Shown here piece by piece: positions 18,736 through 26,345 of a stretch of DNA of 64,000 nt. The notes below the pieces were generated by a model, which did not search any database, had not been told where the DNA came from, and was given only the letters and a program-made list of their open reading frames with translations. The translations under genes and the position numbers were made by a program. The DNA is from Streptomyces colonosanans. GTDB taxonomy: Bacteria > Actinomycetota > Actinomycetes > Streptomycetales > Streptomycetaceae. The DNA lies in contig NZ_MLYP01000032.1 of NCBI RefSeq assembly GCF_001866645.1, positions 1 through 64,000 of the forward strand, given 5' to 3'. Within the stretch, counting starts at the first letter, position 1. Every line of letters begins with the position of its first letter.

Positions 18736-19731
18736 ATGTCCGTACATGTGACCGCAGCCCGAAGAGCTGTGGCGGCCCTGGCGGTGGCGGCGGCGGCGTT
18801 CACCGCCGCCCCCGCGGCAGCCGCGCAGGACCCGGCCGCGTCCGAGGCGCGCACCCAGGTGACGATTGCCCCCCTCGACCTGAACGGCCCTGCCATCTCG
18901 GAGGTGAAGGTCACCGTCACCAACGCGGGACCCGAGCGCCTGAGCCGGCTCAATGTCACTCTCAACGGCCCCGCCGGCTGGGCCGTGCAGCCCGCGGTGC
19001 GCAGCGTCGACGGGTCGTACCAGCCAGGTGCCGCGGCCACGGCGGAGTTCCGGATCCAGGTGCCCGAACAGCGCGCGGGCTTCACCATGCGCACGTTCAC
19101 GGCCACCGCCACCTACAAGGGAGGCGACGGCCAGGGCACCGCCACCGGCACGCGGGTCGAGCGCTCCGGCGCCGCGCTGGCCCGCCTCTCCGACGCGTAC
19201 AACAAGGTCGCGATCACCGACGAGAACGACACCAAGGCCGGTGAATTCGACGGCGAGGGCAACAGCTTCTCCGCGCAGAAGCTCGCCGCGGTCGGGCTGA
19301 CGCCCGGAGCGTCCGTCAACGCCCTCGGCGCCCAGCTGACCTGGCCCGCCGCGGCCCCCGGCACCAAGAACAGCGTGTCGAGCACCGGACAGGCCGTGAA
19401 GCTCGCCGGAAAGGGCAGCAAGCTGGTCTTCCTCGGCTCCGGAGTCGGCTTCGGGGCCACCGGCACGGCGACGGTGATCTACACCGACGGGTCGAGCACC
19501 GCCGGGTCGATCGGCTTCCCCAACTGGTCGTTCCAGGAGCCGACGGCACACGGCGCGACGCTCGTGAAGTCGACGGACGGCCGCAACCGTCCCGATGGCT
19601 ACGGCAACGCCGGCATCGACTACCGGGTCTTCGCGCACTCCATCGCCCTGGACCCGGCCAAGCAGGTCGAACTCGTGGTACTCCCGGCCAATGCCGCCAT
19701 CCACCTCTTCGACATCGCGTTGGCCCCGTAA
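18736..19731 (+). CDS. Secreted NEW3-domain protein
   Basis: The 331-residue protein starts at the ATG at 18736 after AGAAGGAGCGAGC. An alanine-rich signal peptide (about 1-30) ends in AAAAQ. Residues about 40-145 form an alpha-galactosidase-type NEW3 immunoglobulin-like domain (VKVTVTNAGPERL, then LNGPAGWAV). The C-terminal half (about 150-331) is a beta-rich NPCBM-like module that begins LSDAYNKVAITDEN and ends HLFDIALAP. Such modules accompany glycosidases and probably bind glycans. It is predicted to be the extracellular partner of the upstream GH109-like enzyme. Confidence 0.8.
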   Translation: MSVHVTAARRAVAALAVAAAAFTAAPAAAAQDPAASEARTQVTIAPLDLNGPAISEVKVTVTNAGPERLSRLNVTLNGPAGWAVQPAVRSVDGSYQPGAAATAEFRIQVPEQRAGFTMRTFTATATYKGGDGQGTATGTRVERSGAALARLSDAYNKVAITDENDTKAGEFDGEGNSFSAQKLAAVGLTPGASVNALGAQLTWPAAAPGTKNSVSSTGQAVKLAGKGSKLVFLGSGVGFGATGTATVIYTDGSSTAGSIGFPNWSFQEPTAHGATLVKSTDGRNRPDGYGNAGIDYRVFAHSIALDPAKQVELVVLPANAAIHLFDIALAP

Positions 19732-19752
19732 CACCCCGCGGAAACCACGTGC

Positions 19753-19788
19753 GCCGGCCGGCGGAGGACACATCCTCCGCCGGCCGGC
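19753..19788 (+). terminator. Terminator of the GH109/NEW3 operon
   Basis: A perfect 16-bp stem (GCCGGCCGGCGGAGGA and complement) with a CACA loop starts 22 nt after the NEW3 gene stop. It lacks a T-run, as is common in high-GC Actinobacteria. Confidence 0.8.
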
Positions 19789-19872
19789 GGCTGCGCGGCA
19801 GCCGAGGGTGTGATCCGCCCGGCTGCCGGACTACCGGCGGCCTCGGAGGGGCCGAGACGTGTGCCACCTGCG

Positions 19873-20130
19873 GTCTTGGCGTCGCAGCTCACCGTCAACG
19901 CCATCGCCCCCGGCGGCACGGCCACCGACCTGGCAGCCGAGCACAGCTCCGGCTATCGGCACCCCAAACTCCAGGACGCCATGCCCCTGTCCCAATGGCT
20001 CGCGGTCCACGGCGCGCTCGGCCGCCTGGCACAGCCGGAAGAGATCGCCGCGGGCTACGCCTTCCTCGCCTCCGACGACGCCGCCTGTACGACCGGCCGC
20101 ACCCTGCCCGTCGACGGCGGCTTCTTCTGA
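19873..20130 (+). pseudogene. SDR-family oxidoreductase, C-terminal fragment
   Basis: The frame reads QLTVNAIAPGGTATDL, then LGRLAQPEEIAAGYAFLAS and TGRTLPVDGGFF to a stop. This is the end of a classical short-chain dehydrogenase. The Rossmann N-terminus and the YxxxK catalytic pair are missing; homology begins abruptly just before TVNAIAPG. Non-functional. Confidence 0.75.
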
Positions 20131-20273
20131 CAGTTCAACCTCGTTCGGCAGGGCTGCTGGTGGCATCGACGCCGAGGCCCGCTGGGCGGCGAGCCGCCCA
20201 GCGGGACCGGTGTCGTAGCGCTTGTCCACGTCTCCGGGTTCCTGGGCCCGGAGCCCGGCAGGCCTTTGCCGGG

Positions 20274-21776
20274 TCAGTCGAAGTAGTCCGGTTGGGTCTG
20301 GACGTTCAGCTGGTCCAGGTGGATCTCTCGGGCCGGGTCGGTGCGCCGGTCGCTGAGCTTGAGCACATCGAAGCCCTTGGCGATGTCGTTCGAGTAGATG
20401 TAGCCGTTGTAGTAGTACGCGGACCAGGAGCCGCCCACGGTCAGCCGGTCCGTGGTGAGCGGGCCTCGCTCGAAGTAGCCGATCTCCTTCGGCTTTGTCG
20501 AGTCGGTGAAGTCCCAGACCGACACGCCGCCCTGGTACCAGGCCTGGACCATGATGTCGCGGCCTTCCACCGGGATCAGCGAGCCGTTGTGGGCGACACA
20601 GTTCTCGGTGTCCGCCTGGTGCCGGGGGATCTTGAAGTAGCCGCGGAAGACGAGCTTGCGCTGGTCGCCCTTGCCGACGATGTCGTAGATGCCGTCGGCT
20701 CCGCGGTTCGGGCCGACGGCCGCGTTGCAGGTCGCGGCCCCTCCACCGCCGAGTTCGTCGGTGAAGACGACCTTCTTCGCGGTCTGGTTGAAGGTCGCCG
20801 AGTGCCAGAACGCGAAGTTGACGTTGTCCTGGACCTGGTCGATGACCTTCGGGTGCTCCGGGTCCTTGATGGACATCAGGATGCCGTCGCCCATGCAGGC
20901 ACCGGCGGCCAGGTCCTTCGACGGCAGCACGGTGATGTCGTGGCAGCCGGTCGTCTTGGAGACACCCGGGTTGGTGGGCGCGCCGGGGTTGCCGCCACCG
21001 TCGGGGCCGTCACCAGGGAAGAGCACCGCGAAGTTGACGACCGCGGCCTTCTCGGGAGCGTCACGCGGCACCTTGACGATGGAGATGCCGTCGTGCGGCG
21101 GCTGGCAGTCGGGGAACGACGGGCTGGGGGAGTACGAGGACACGTAGATGTAGACGTTGCGGCCATGGGGAACTAGGGAGTGCGTGTGCGAGCCGCAGTT
21201 GGTCTCGACGGCCGCGACGTACTTCGGATTCTTCTTGTCGCTGATGTCGAAGACCTTCATGCCCTCCCACGACGACTTCACGCTCGCGGGCTGCGGCGTG
21301 CTCGAGCAGGAGTCGTCACTGCGTGAGGAGTCGGTGGACAGGAACAGCAGGTTCCCGGAGACGGATACGTCGTTCTGCGACCCCGGGCACAGCACCTGGG
21401 AGACCGTCTTGGGAGCCTTCGGGTTGCTGATGTCGAAGATACGGAAGCCGTCGTAGTTGCCGGCGTACGCGTACTTGCCCTGGAAGGCGAGGTCGGAGTT
21501 TGTGCCCGGCAGGGCATCCTTGGGGATGTTGACGAGGTGTTCGATGTTGTCGGAGTGGACGACCTCGTCCGGCGCCGGTATCTCGCCATTGGCGATGGCC
21601 GTTCTGGTCTCGGCCGACTCACTCTTCGACACACGCTGAGGCGTGGTGTTGGCGTCGCCGGGATCGGGTGTCGCCACGGCCGGAGCGGCCGTGAGCAGCG
21701 CTGCCAGCAGACCGGTGGCGGCTGCCACAACCCCGAGGCGTCTGCGCCGTGTTCGGAGACTGTTCAACAGATACAC
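20274..21776 (-). CDS. Secreted LVIVD-repeat beta-propeller protein
   Basis: The 500-residue protein starts at a GTG at 21776 behind GGGAGGAACT. The signal peptide has an arginine-rich n-region (RTRRRR) and a hydrophobic core ending near residue 40. Repeated blades follow (GFRIFDISNPKAPK, GMKVFDISDKKNPK, VSVWDFTDSTKPKEI), which is the LVIVD pattern of surface beta-propellers. Several cysteines (for example TNCGSHTH and TTGCHD) and histidine-rich loops could form disulfides or bind metal. It faces a DUF305 lipoprotein gene across a 64-bp intergenic region. This pairing recurs in Streptomyces, but no function is established. Confidence 0.85.
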   Translation of the reverse strand: MYLLNSLRTRRRRLGVVAAATGLLAALLTAAPAVATPDPGDANTTPQRVSKSESAETRTAIANGEIPAPDEVVHSDNIEHLVNIPKDALPGTNSDLAFQGKYAYAGNYDGFRIFDISNPKAPKTVSQVLCPGSQNDVSVSGNLLFLSTDSSRSDDSCSSTPQPASVKSSWEGMKVFDISDKKNPKYVAAVETNCGSHTHSLVPHGRNVYIYVSSYSPSPSFPDCQPPHDGISIVKVPRDAPEKAAVVNFAVLFPGDGPDGGGNPGAPTNPGVSKTTGCHDITVLPSKDLAAGACMGDGILMSIKDPEHPKVIDQVQDNVNFAFWHSATFNQTAKKVVFTDELGGGGAATCNAAVGPNRGADGIYDIVGKGDQRKLVFRGYFKIPRHQADTENCVAHNGSLIPVEGRDIMVQAWYQGGVSVWDFTDSTKPKEIGYFERGPLTTDRLTVGGSWSAYYYNGYIYSNDIAKGFDVLKLSDRRTDPAREIHLDQLNVQTQPDYFD

Positions 21777-21840
21777 AGTTCCTCCCTGGTCTCCGTTCGC
21801 AAGGGAACGGTTCACGGACAACGGCAGTATCGTCTTCTTC

Positions 21841-22536
21841 ATGCACAGATCAAAAGATGGCAACACGCCTTTCATGAAAGTCTTTGATCGTGTCAAGTGG
21901 CGGGCGGTCACCGCTCTTACCCTTGTCGCCCTCACTGTCAGCGGGTGCGACTTGGGCGCGGACGCCCCGGGGAAGAAGAGCGCGCCCGGTCCCTCGGTGA
22001 TCGCTCCCGGCAGGCCCGGTGAGCCCGCCCGGACCCTGTCCGTCGAGGACGCCGCAAAGAAGGCGCCCAACGACTCCCCCAATGCGGCGGACTTCGAGTA
22101 CGTCCAGATGATGATTACCCACCACGGCCAGGCCTTGCAGATGACCGAACTCGCCGCGCACCAGGCGAAGTCGGGCAGCGTGAAGCGGATCGCCTCACGC
22201 ATCGCCGCAGGACAGGGGCCGGAAATCGGCGCCATGAAGGGGTGGTTGCAGAACCACGGCCGGGCGCGGCATGGTGGCGCGGGCTCGGGGCACCACCACG
22301 ACCATGCCGCGATGCCCGGCATGGCGACCGAGGCACAGCTGAAGCAGCTTCGCGCGGCGCGGGGCGCGGCCTTCGACGAGCTGTTCCTGAAACTCATGAT
22401 CACGCACCACAACGGCGCGATCACCATGGCCACCTCGGTGCTCTCGGAGGGCAACAACGTGCAGGTCGAAGAAATGGCGAACGAGGTGATCACACAGCAG
22501 ACCAGCGAGATCGGTCGGATGAGCGAGATGTCCTGA
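21841..22536 (+). CDS. DUF305 lipoprotein
   Basis: The protein has 231 residues from the ATG at 21841; an internal ATG at 21874 (MKVFDRVKW) is an alternative, and neither has a clear ribosome-binding site. A TATCGT about 10 nt upstream of 21841 could make the transcript leaderless. A hydrophobic segment ends in the lipobox VSGC. Two helical repeats each carry the diagnostic histidines, MMITHHGQALQM and LMITHHNGAITM, separated by a HHHDHAAMPGM linker that looks metal-binding. DUF305 is a ferritin-like four-helix fold often linked to copper or other metal handling. It is divergent from the LVIVD gene, so the two probably share a control region. Confidence 0.85.
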   Translation: MHRSKDGNTPFMKVFDRVKWRAVTALTLVALTVSGCDLGADAPGKKSAPGPSVIAPGRPGEPARTLSVEDAAKKAPNDSPNAADFEYVQMMITHHGQALQMTELAAHQAKSGSVKRIASRIAAGQGPEIGAMKGWLQNHGRARHGGAGSGHHHDHAAMPGMATEAQLKQLRAARGAAFDELFLKLMITHHNGAITMATSVLSEGNNVQVEEMANEVITQQTSEIGRMSEMS

Positions 22537-22584
22537 CGATCCGCGGGGCGTTCCGCGGGCCTCTCTGGGGGCTACGGCCAGAAA

Positions 22585-22700
22585 GGGGGTCCAGTCGACG
22601 ACGTAGACGGTCAGTTTTGCTACGTCGTCGATGGAACCACCGGCTTCCGCCAGAGCGGTACCGGTGTTGAGGTAGCACTGCTCGACCTGCTCGGCGAGGT
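22585..22700 (-). pseudogene. RidA-family fragment
   Basis: On the minus strand LAEQVEQCYLNTGTALAEAG and then DDVAKLTVYVVDWTP match the central part of RidA/YjgF enamine deaminases. Both ends are lost, leaving about 38 residues of a ~130-residue protein. It lies just after the DUF305 stop. Confidence 0.6.
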
Positions 22701-22803
22701 CGCCTCGCCGAGCGTTGCGGCGTTGCCAGGGGCCGCCGGGGTTGGGGTGTTCGGCGTCCAACAAGACGTTGCTCGCCTTCAACTGGTTGGTTAGTCTGCG
22801 GGT

Positions 22804-22971
22804 ATGGGGATCGTCGAGCGGCCGGCGCGGGATGAGATGGACTGGCTTGTCGGCCTGAAGCGTTCTGGGGTGCTGGAAGTGCACACCGGCCCTGAGCATG
22901 TGCTCGGACGCCGAACCACCCCTAGGGAAGACGTGGCCGAGGGGCTTCTCGCCGCCGATGCAGGTAGGTGA
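22804..22971 (+). CDS. Small protein (55 aa), possibly leaderless
   Basis: ATG at 22804, ending in TGA at 22969-22971. It is soluble and charged (MGIVERPARDEMDWL... EDVAEGLLAADAGR). No ribosome-binding site is evident, but TTGCTC, 17 bp and TAGTCT end 9 nt before the ATG, compatible with leaderless transcription. The last bases GTGA overlap the start of the next frame, which suggests coupling. I do not recognise it; it may be a remnant. Confidence 0.3.
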   Translation: MGIVERPARDEMDWLVGLKRSGVLEVHTGPEHVLGRRTTPREDVAEGLLAADAGR

Positions 22972-23207
22972 ATCGGTTCATGTGGTCGGCGCGGGACGGC
23001 CTCTTTACAGGACACGCAGTGGTCCTTTCTGTCCTTGCGGCGGTCTCCGTGTTGGTCGTGCTCCATCTCCTGGCCGTGCACCGAACCGCTGGGCCCTCCC
23101 TCGTGGGAGCGGTCATCGTCACGCTGGCCGCCGCCGGAGTCGCCCACCAGGGCGCACAACAATCCCCAGGGCTTCTACAGCAACCAGATGACCCGCAAGG
23201 ACTTTGA
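22968..23207 (+). CDS. Small two-helix membrane protein, tail replaced by debris
   Basis: A GTG at 22968 overlaps the previous stop (GTGA). About 60 residues contain two hydrophobic helices (AVVLSVLAAVSVLVVLHLLAVH and LVGAVIVTLAAAGVAH, roughly 17-39 and 46-61). The remaining residues read through an alpha/beta hydrolase remnant in the wrong frame, so the original C-terminus is probably lost. Unknown function. Confidence 0.35.
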   Translation: MNRFMWSARDGLFTGHAVVLSVLAAVSVLVVLHLLAVHRTAGPSLVGAVIVTLAAAGVAHQGAQQSPGLLQQPDDPQGL

Positions 23208-23481
23208 ACAGCTCCCCGACCCTCGACCGAGTCTGCGCACCGCGCACGTCCCCTCTCTGATCATGCGAGGGGAATGCGACTTCATCAAACCCGTCGTGGC
23301 CGCTGATTACCAGCGCACCCTCCCGGACTCAGAGTTCGTGACCGTCAAGGGAGCCGGTCACTCCATCTCACGCGGGCAGCCGCGCCTCTACACCGCGTTG
23401 CTGCGAGCCTTCCTCCTGGGTGAACCGCTGCCCGGACCCGGAAGGGTTCAACTGACCAGAGCGTTGAACCAGTCCGGGTGA
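23158..23481 (+). pseudogene. Alpha/beta hydrolase, C-terminal fragment
   Basis: The frame begins NPQGFYSNQMTRKDFEQL and continues VPSLIMRGECDFIKP, which includes the acid residue region, then VKGAGHSISRGQP with the catalytic histidine. The nucleophile elbow and everything before it are missing. It is about 105 residues of a ~280-residue enzyme, joined to an unrelated membrane-protein frame upstream. Confidence 0.7.
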
Positions 23482-23619
23482 TGCCCTTTTCCATTTCGCC
23501 TCAACAACGGGAAACAGCGCACTCAGGCGCGGCAGACGACGTGCTGCCTCCTCATCGCGATTCACGTCCCACCGCTCGCCAACTGGCCCTCCCGCACGGC
23601 CGCCGTGCACCGCGCCGGA

Positions 23620-23808
23620 GTCGAGCAACGCCCCGACCTCGCGCAGTGGGCGCGGGAGCGTACGGTACGGCCGGCCGTCCACCACAGCGTGTCCGCTGGT
23701 CGGCAGGTCGAGGCCGAGGATCATCCGCATCGTGGTCGACTTGCCTGCTCCGTTGGGGCCCAGGAAGCCGGTCACGCGCCCCGGGTGCACGACGACGGTC
23801 AGGTCGTC
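23620..23808 (-). pseudogene. ABC transporter ATPase internal fragment
   Basis: Leftward from 23808 the frame reads DLTVVVHPGRVTGFLGPNGAGKSTT, with Walker A intact, then MRMILGLDLPTSGHA and REVGALLDSGAVHGG. This is the start of a drug-exporter-type ATPase (DrrA-like). It lacks its first ~20 residues and everything after about residue 85, including the signature and Walker B. Confidence 0.7.
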
Positions 23809-23810
23809 CC

Positions 23811-24116
23811 TCTTACCACGAGCCTATGACCACGGTCGTATCCGCACTCCAAGCGTCGGACCGTGGCCAGACGCGCCCGCGCCCGCACCCCGGGCTCGGT
23901 GGCCAGGATGTGTTGGCGCTGAGCACGGACCAGCACGCAAGCCGCAGCTACCGGCCAGGCCGCGGCGAGAAGATCTGCGTGGTGCTCTACGGCGCCAACA
24001 CTGCCGCCGTGTGAACGGTATTTCACGTGAACGTCCACACTCCCATCGCCAGGACCGTAACCTGGCATCAGAGACTCCACACATCTCTCAGTACAGCTCA
24101 GTGCCGCCTCCAGGCT
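23811..24116. other. No recognisable gene
   Basis: A plus-strand frame ends GRGEKICVVLYGANTAAV at 24014, and a minus-strand frame is also open, but neither has a start, family motif or ribosome-binding site. Likely debris, plus the 3' flank of the amidase gene. Confidence 0.3.
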
Positions 24117-25208
24117 TCACGTGGCCGTGGTGAGGACGGACGCGATCGGGAACAGGCCCGGGTCGCCGTGGTCGTTCTCCGGGACGTGCTGGTGGCCGCA
24201 GTGCCCCTGGAACTCCTGCCACTGGACGGTGCTCATGCGCACCCCGTTGGCGGCACCGTAGGAAGCCGGGTAGGGATTCCAGGTGAGGCCCGAGGCGAGA
24301 GGCACCCCGTGGACGTCGTGCGTCCAGCGGGCGAACGTGGTCAGACCGTCTACCGCCCAAGGAGGGAGCTCGGGCATGTACAGGTGCCGGATGCCGGCCT
24401 GATCCCAGTGGGCGTGTGTGTCCGGGTCGCAGGTGCCCACGATTTCGACCTGCGCCACGTTCAGGGTGTTGGTGCCGATCTGCGTCCGGTCGTGCACCAG
24501 GGCCCGGGCGGAGCGGTCGAACGGGAAGTGCTGGAACCAGTCCAGGCGCTCCGCCGACCAGTTCGGGACCGCGGTCAGCGTCGGCGCCATCGACCCACCC
24601 GCGTAGCCTGGTAGCCCAGTGCTCTCCGTCGAGTGCCAGACGATCGTGTTCACGTGCATCGGGTCGCCCGGGTAAGCCGTCTCGTACCAGTGGCTGGTGG
24701 ATGCCCCTGGGTAGAGTTCGCTATCGGCCGGTCCGGATTCCAGGGTGAAGGCATGGTCCACACCGGGCCAGTAGTCCGCCACCACCGACTCGTCGTAGCC
24801 GGGTGCGTTCTTGTACTGCTTGGCAATGGCGCCGGCCGGGATCGAGGCCACACCGTCGTAATGCGCCAGCCAGTAGTTCGGCTCGGTGACCCCCACCGCG
24901 CGGAACGCGGCACGTACCGCGGGCCACATGGAGAGGTTGCAGTAGACCGTCAGCTGCTTGTTGGGCGTGCTCGCCATCGTCTGGGTGCACCACAGCACGG
25001 CCTGATCCGGGGTGGCATCGCCCAGCTCCACGTCCAGAACCTGTGCCTCGGTGGTGTACTTCACCGCGATCGACACCCTGATCGCATGCGGGAACCGCGC
25101 CGCCATCTCCCTCAGGTTGGCGTAGTGGCCGTCGGCGTACCCGGCGACCATCGAGGCGTCGTCCGGGATAGTCCTCGGTGTGACCCCGTCGTACATGAAC
25201 CGTGTCAT
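24117..25208 (-). CDS. Endolysin-like N-acetylmuramoyl-L-alanine amidase
   Basis: The 363-residue protein starts at the ATG at 25208 behind ATAGGAGGCTGGC. Residues 1-145 resemble the glycoside-hydrolase-like barrel seen in actinophage lysins and their relatives (MVAGYADGHYANL, LDVELGDATPDQAV, LTVYCNLSMWPAVRAAF, YWLAHYDG). Residues about 185-340 look like an amidase_2/PGRP zinc domain: NTIVWHSTEST carries the first histidine, and the C-terminal GHCGHQHVPENDHGDPG carries further metal ligands. There is no signal peptide, so export would need a holin, lysis or a special route. It may be a prophage leftover or a domesticated lysin. Confidence 0.7.
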   Translation of the reverse strand: MTRFMYDGVTPRTIPDDASMVAGYADGHYANLREMAARFPHAIRVSIAVKYTTEAQVLDVELGDATPDQAVLWCTQTMASTPNKQLTVYCNLSMWPAVRAAFRAVGVTEPNYWLAHYDGVASIPAGAIAKQYKNAPGYDESVVADYWPGVDHAFTLESGPADSELYPGASTSHWYETAYPGDPMHVNTIVWHSTESTGLPGYAGGSMAPTLTAVPNWSAERLDWFQHFPFDRSARALVHDRTQIGTNTLNVAQVEIVGTCDPDTHAHWDQAGIRHLYMPELPPWAVDGLTTFARWTHDVHGVPLASGLTWNPYPASYGAANGVRMSTVQWQEFQGHCGHQHVPENDHGDPGLFPIASVLTTAT

Positions 25209-25816
25209 GCCAGCCTCCTATCGCGAGCTGCTCGTTGGGGTACCCCCGTTCGGAAGGTGGTGTCCACATGGAGGAAGTCGCAGGCCAGGGGCCGGGACGC
25301 ATGGGCGCGTAGGAAAGGGGCTCGGATGTCCCGCGCTCGTTGGGGCGCGGGCGGAGCGTTGCCCTGCCGCAGGACCGCACGAACGGTGACCGCCACTACG
25401 GTGATGCCCAACCGGGCAAGCTGCCTGTATCCGCCGGCGCCCCCACAACGGGTCCTTCCTGGCGAGGCGCAGGGTCAACTTTCGGGTCTGAAGGTATTGG
25501 CGGTCGTCCTCGCTCCTCCAGTCCGCGCAATCTGCGGGAGGTGCCAGATGGCATCGGCCATCACACTTCTGAGCCAGATAGACCACCTCGTGGTCCTCGT
25601 GCTGGACCCGCCGGGGGCGGCAACAGCCCCCTACCACCTACCACCACCGTAGGACGCAACCACATACTTCGCTCGGCGACGCCGCGCACGCCGAAGCCCC
25701 CGTCCGTTCGCCATGCAGGCGAACCGAGCCCGCAGGCCGGGAAAGCCACACCGCCGGGGCACCTGAAGACCATGGAGAATCACGTCGGCATCTGCTCAAT
25801 CGTCCCGCCACACATC
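25209..25816. other. Debris with a transposase scrap at 25425-25484 (minus)
   Basis: The only recognisable piece is a minus-strand frame with RKLTLRLARKDPLWGRRRIQ. It matches the conserved 'LxLARENPxWGYRRI' segment ahead of the integrase core in IS481/IS3-like transposases. The rest shows no gene. This marks the former boundary of an insertion. Confidence 0.35.
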
Positions 25817-25843
25817 GTCACCCGGGCGTACGCGCTGAAGTAA
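25817..25843 (+). pseudogene. Orphan 3' end of an S8 protease gene
   Basis: The sequence encodes VTRAYALK plus TAA and is identical over 28 nt to the end of the S8 protease gene at 9482-9455 (opposite strand). The similarity continues through the downstream terminator to about 25896. Nothing of the gene remains upstream. Confidence 0.75.
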
Positions 25844-25863
25844 CGCGGCTCGCCCACAGTGGA

Positions 25864-25891
25864 GGCGCCGCAGGAATTCCCGTGCGGCGCC
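25864..25891 (+). terminator. Copy of the S8-gene terminator
   Basis: A GGCGCCGCA ... TGCGGCGCC stem with an inner GGAATTCC, followed by TTT. It is a slightly diverged, inverted copy of the stem at 9406-9435. Confidence 0.65.
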
Positions 25892-26180
25892 TTTCGCGCC
25901 ACCGGCATCATCGCGCATTCCGCCGGCCCCGAGGACACGCTTGATGGAACGCGGACGGCAAGGAAGAGGGCGTGTCCGCGACCTTGTGCAAGTCCTCCGG
26001 CCGACCGAACCTCTTCACCTTCACCGTCGACCGGCGCCCCCGGTCCGCAATCAAGCAGTGCATGGCGACCCCTGGGGCACATACTGACAGGCGGCCGACG
26101 CGGTGCACCGCCACCCGCAGCGGGCGGCCGACTCCCCCGCACCAGCCGCAGCATGACATGAAAGCGGACAGAGGCGACCG

Positions 26181-26206
26181 CCGCCTGAGCCCAACGGCTC
26201 AGGCGG
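26181..26206. terminator. Bidirectional stem-loop
   Basis: CCGCCTGAGCC, CAAC loop, GGCTCAGGCGG: an 11-bp perfect stem in non-coding sequence, with a TGTTT trail on the plus strand. The interval 25897-26345 otherwise holds no gene that I can support. Confidence 0.6.
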
Positions 26207-26248
26207 CAGTGTTTGAAGATCCTTCCCGTCCTCTGCGATCCGGCTCGC

Positions 26249-26289
26249 CTCGGCGGCCCGGACGACCGCGTGGCGTCCGGGCCGCCGAG
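26249..26289 (-). terminator. Terminator of the S53 protease gene
   Basis: A perfect 16-bp stem (CTCGGCGGCCCGGACG and complement) with a 9-nt loop lies about 57 nt beyond the protease stop codon. Confidence 0.7.
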
Positions 26290-26345
26290 TGCCGCGCGGA
26301 CCGGCCCCGAAGGACCGGCCCGCAGGCTGTTTCAAGGGGACAGGG

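Noticed and set aside
24117-25208. Prophage region around the amidase
   Set aside because: No capsid, tail, terminase, integrase or holin genes are adjacent.
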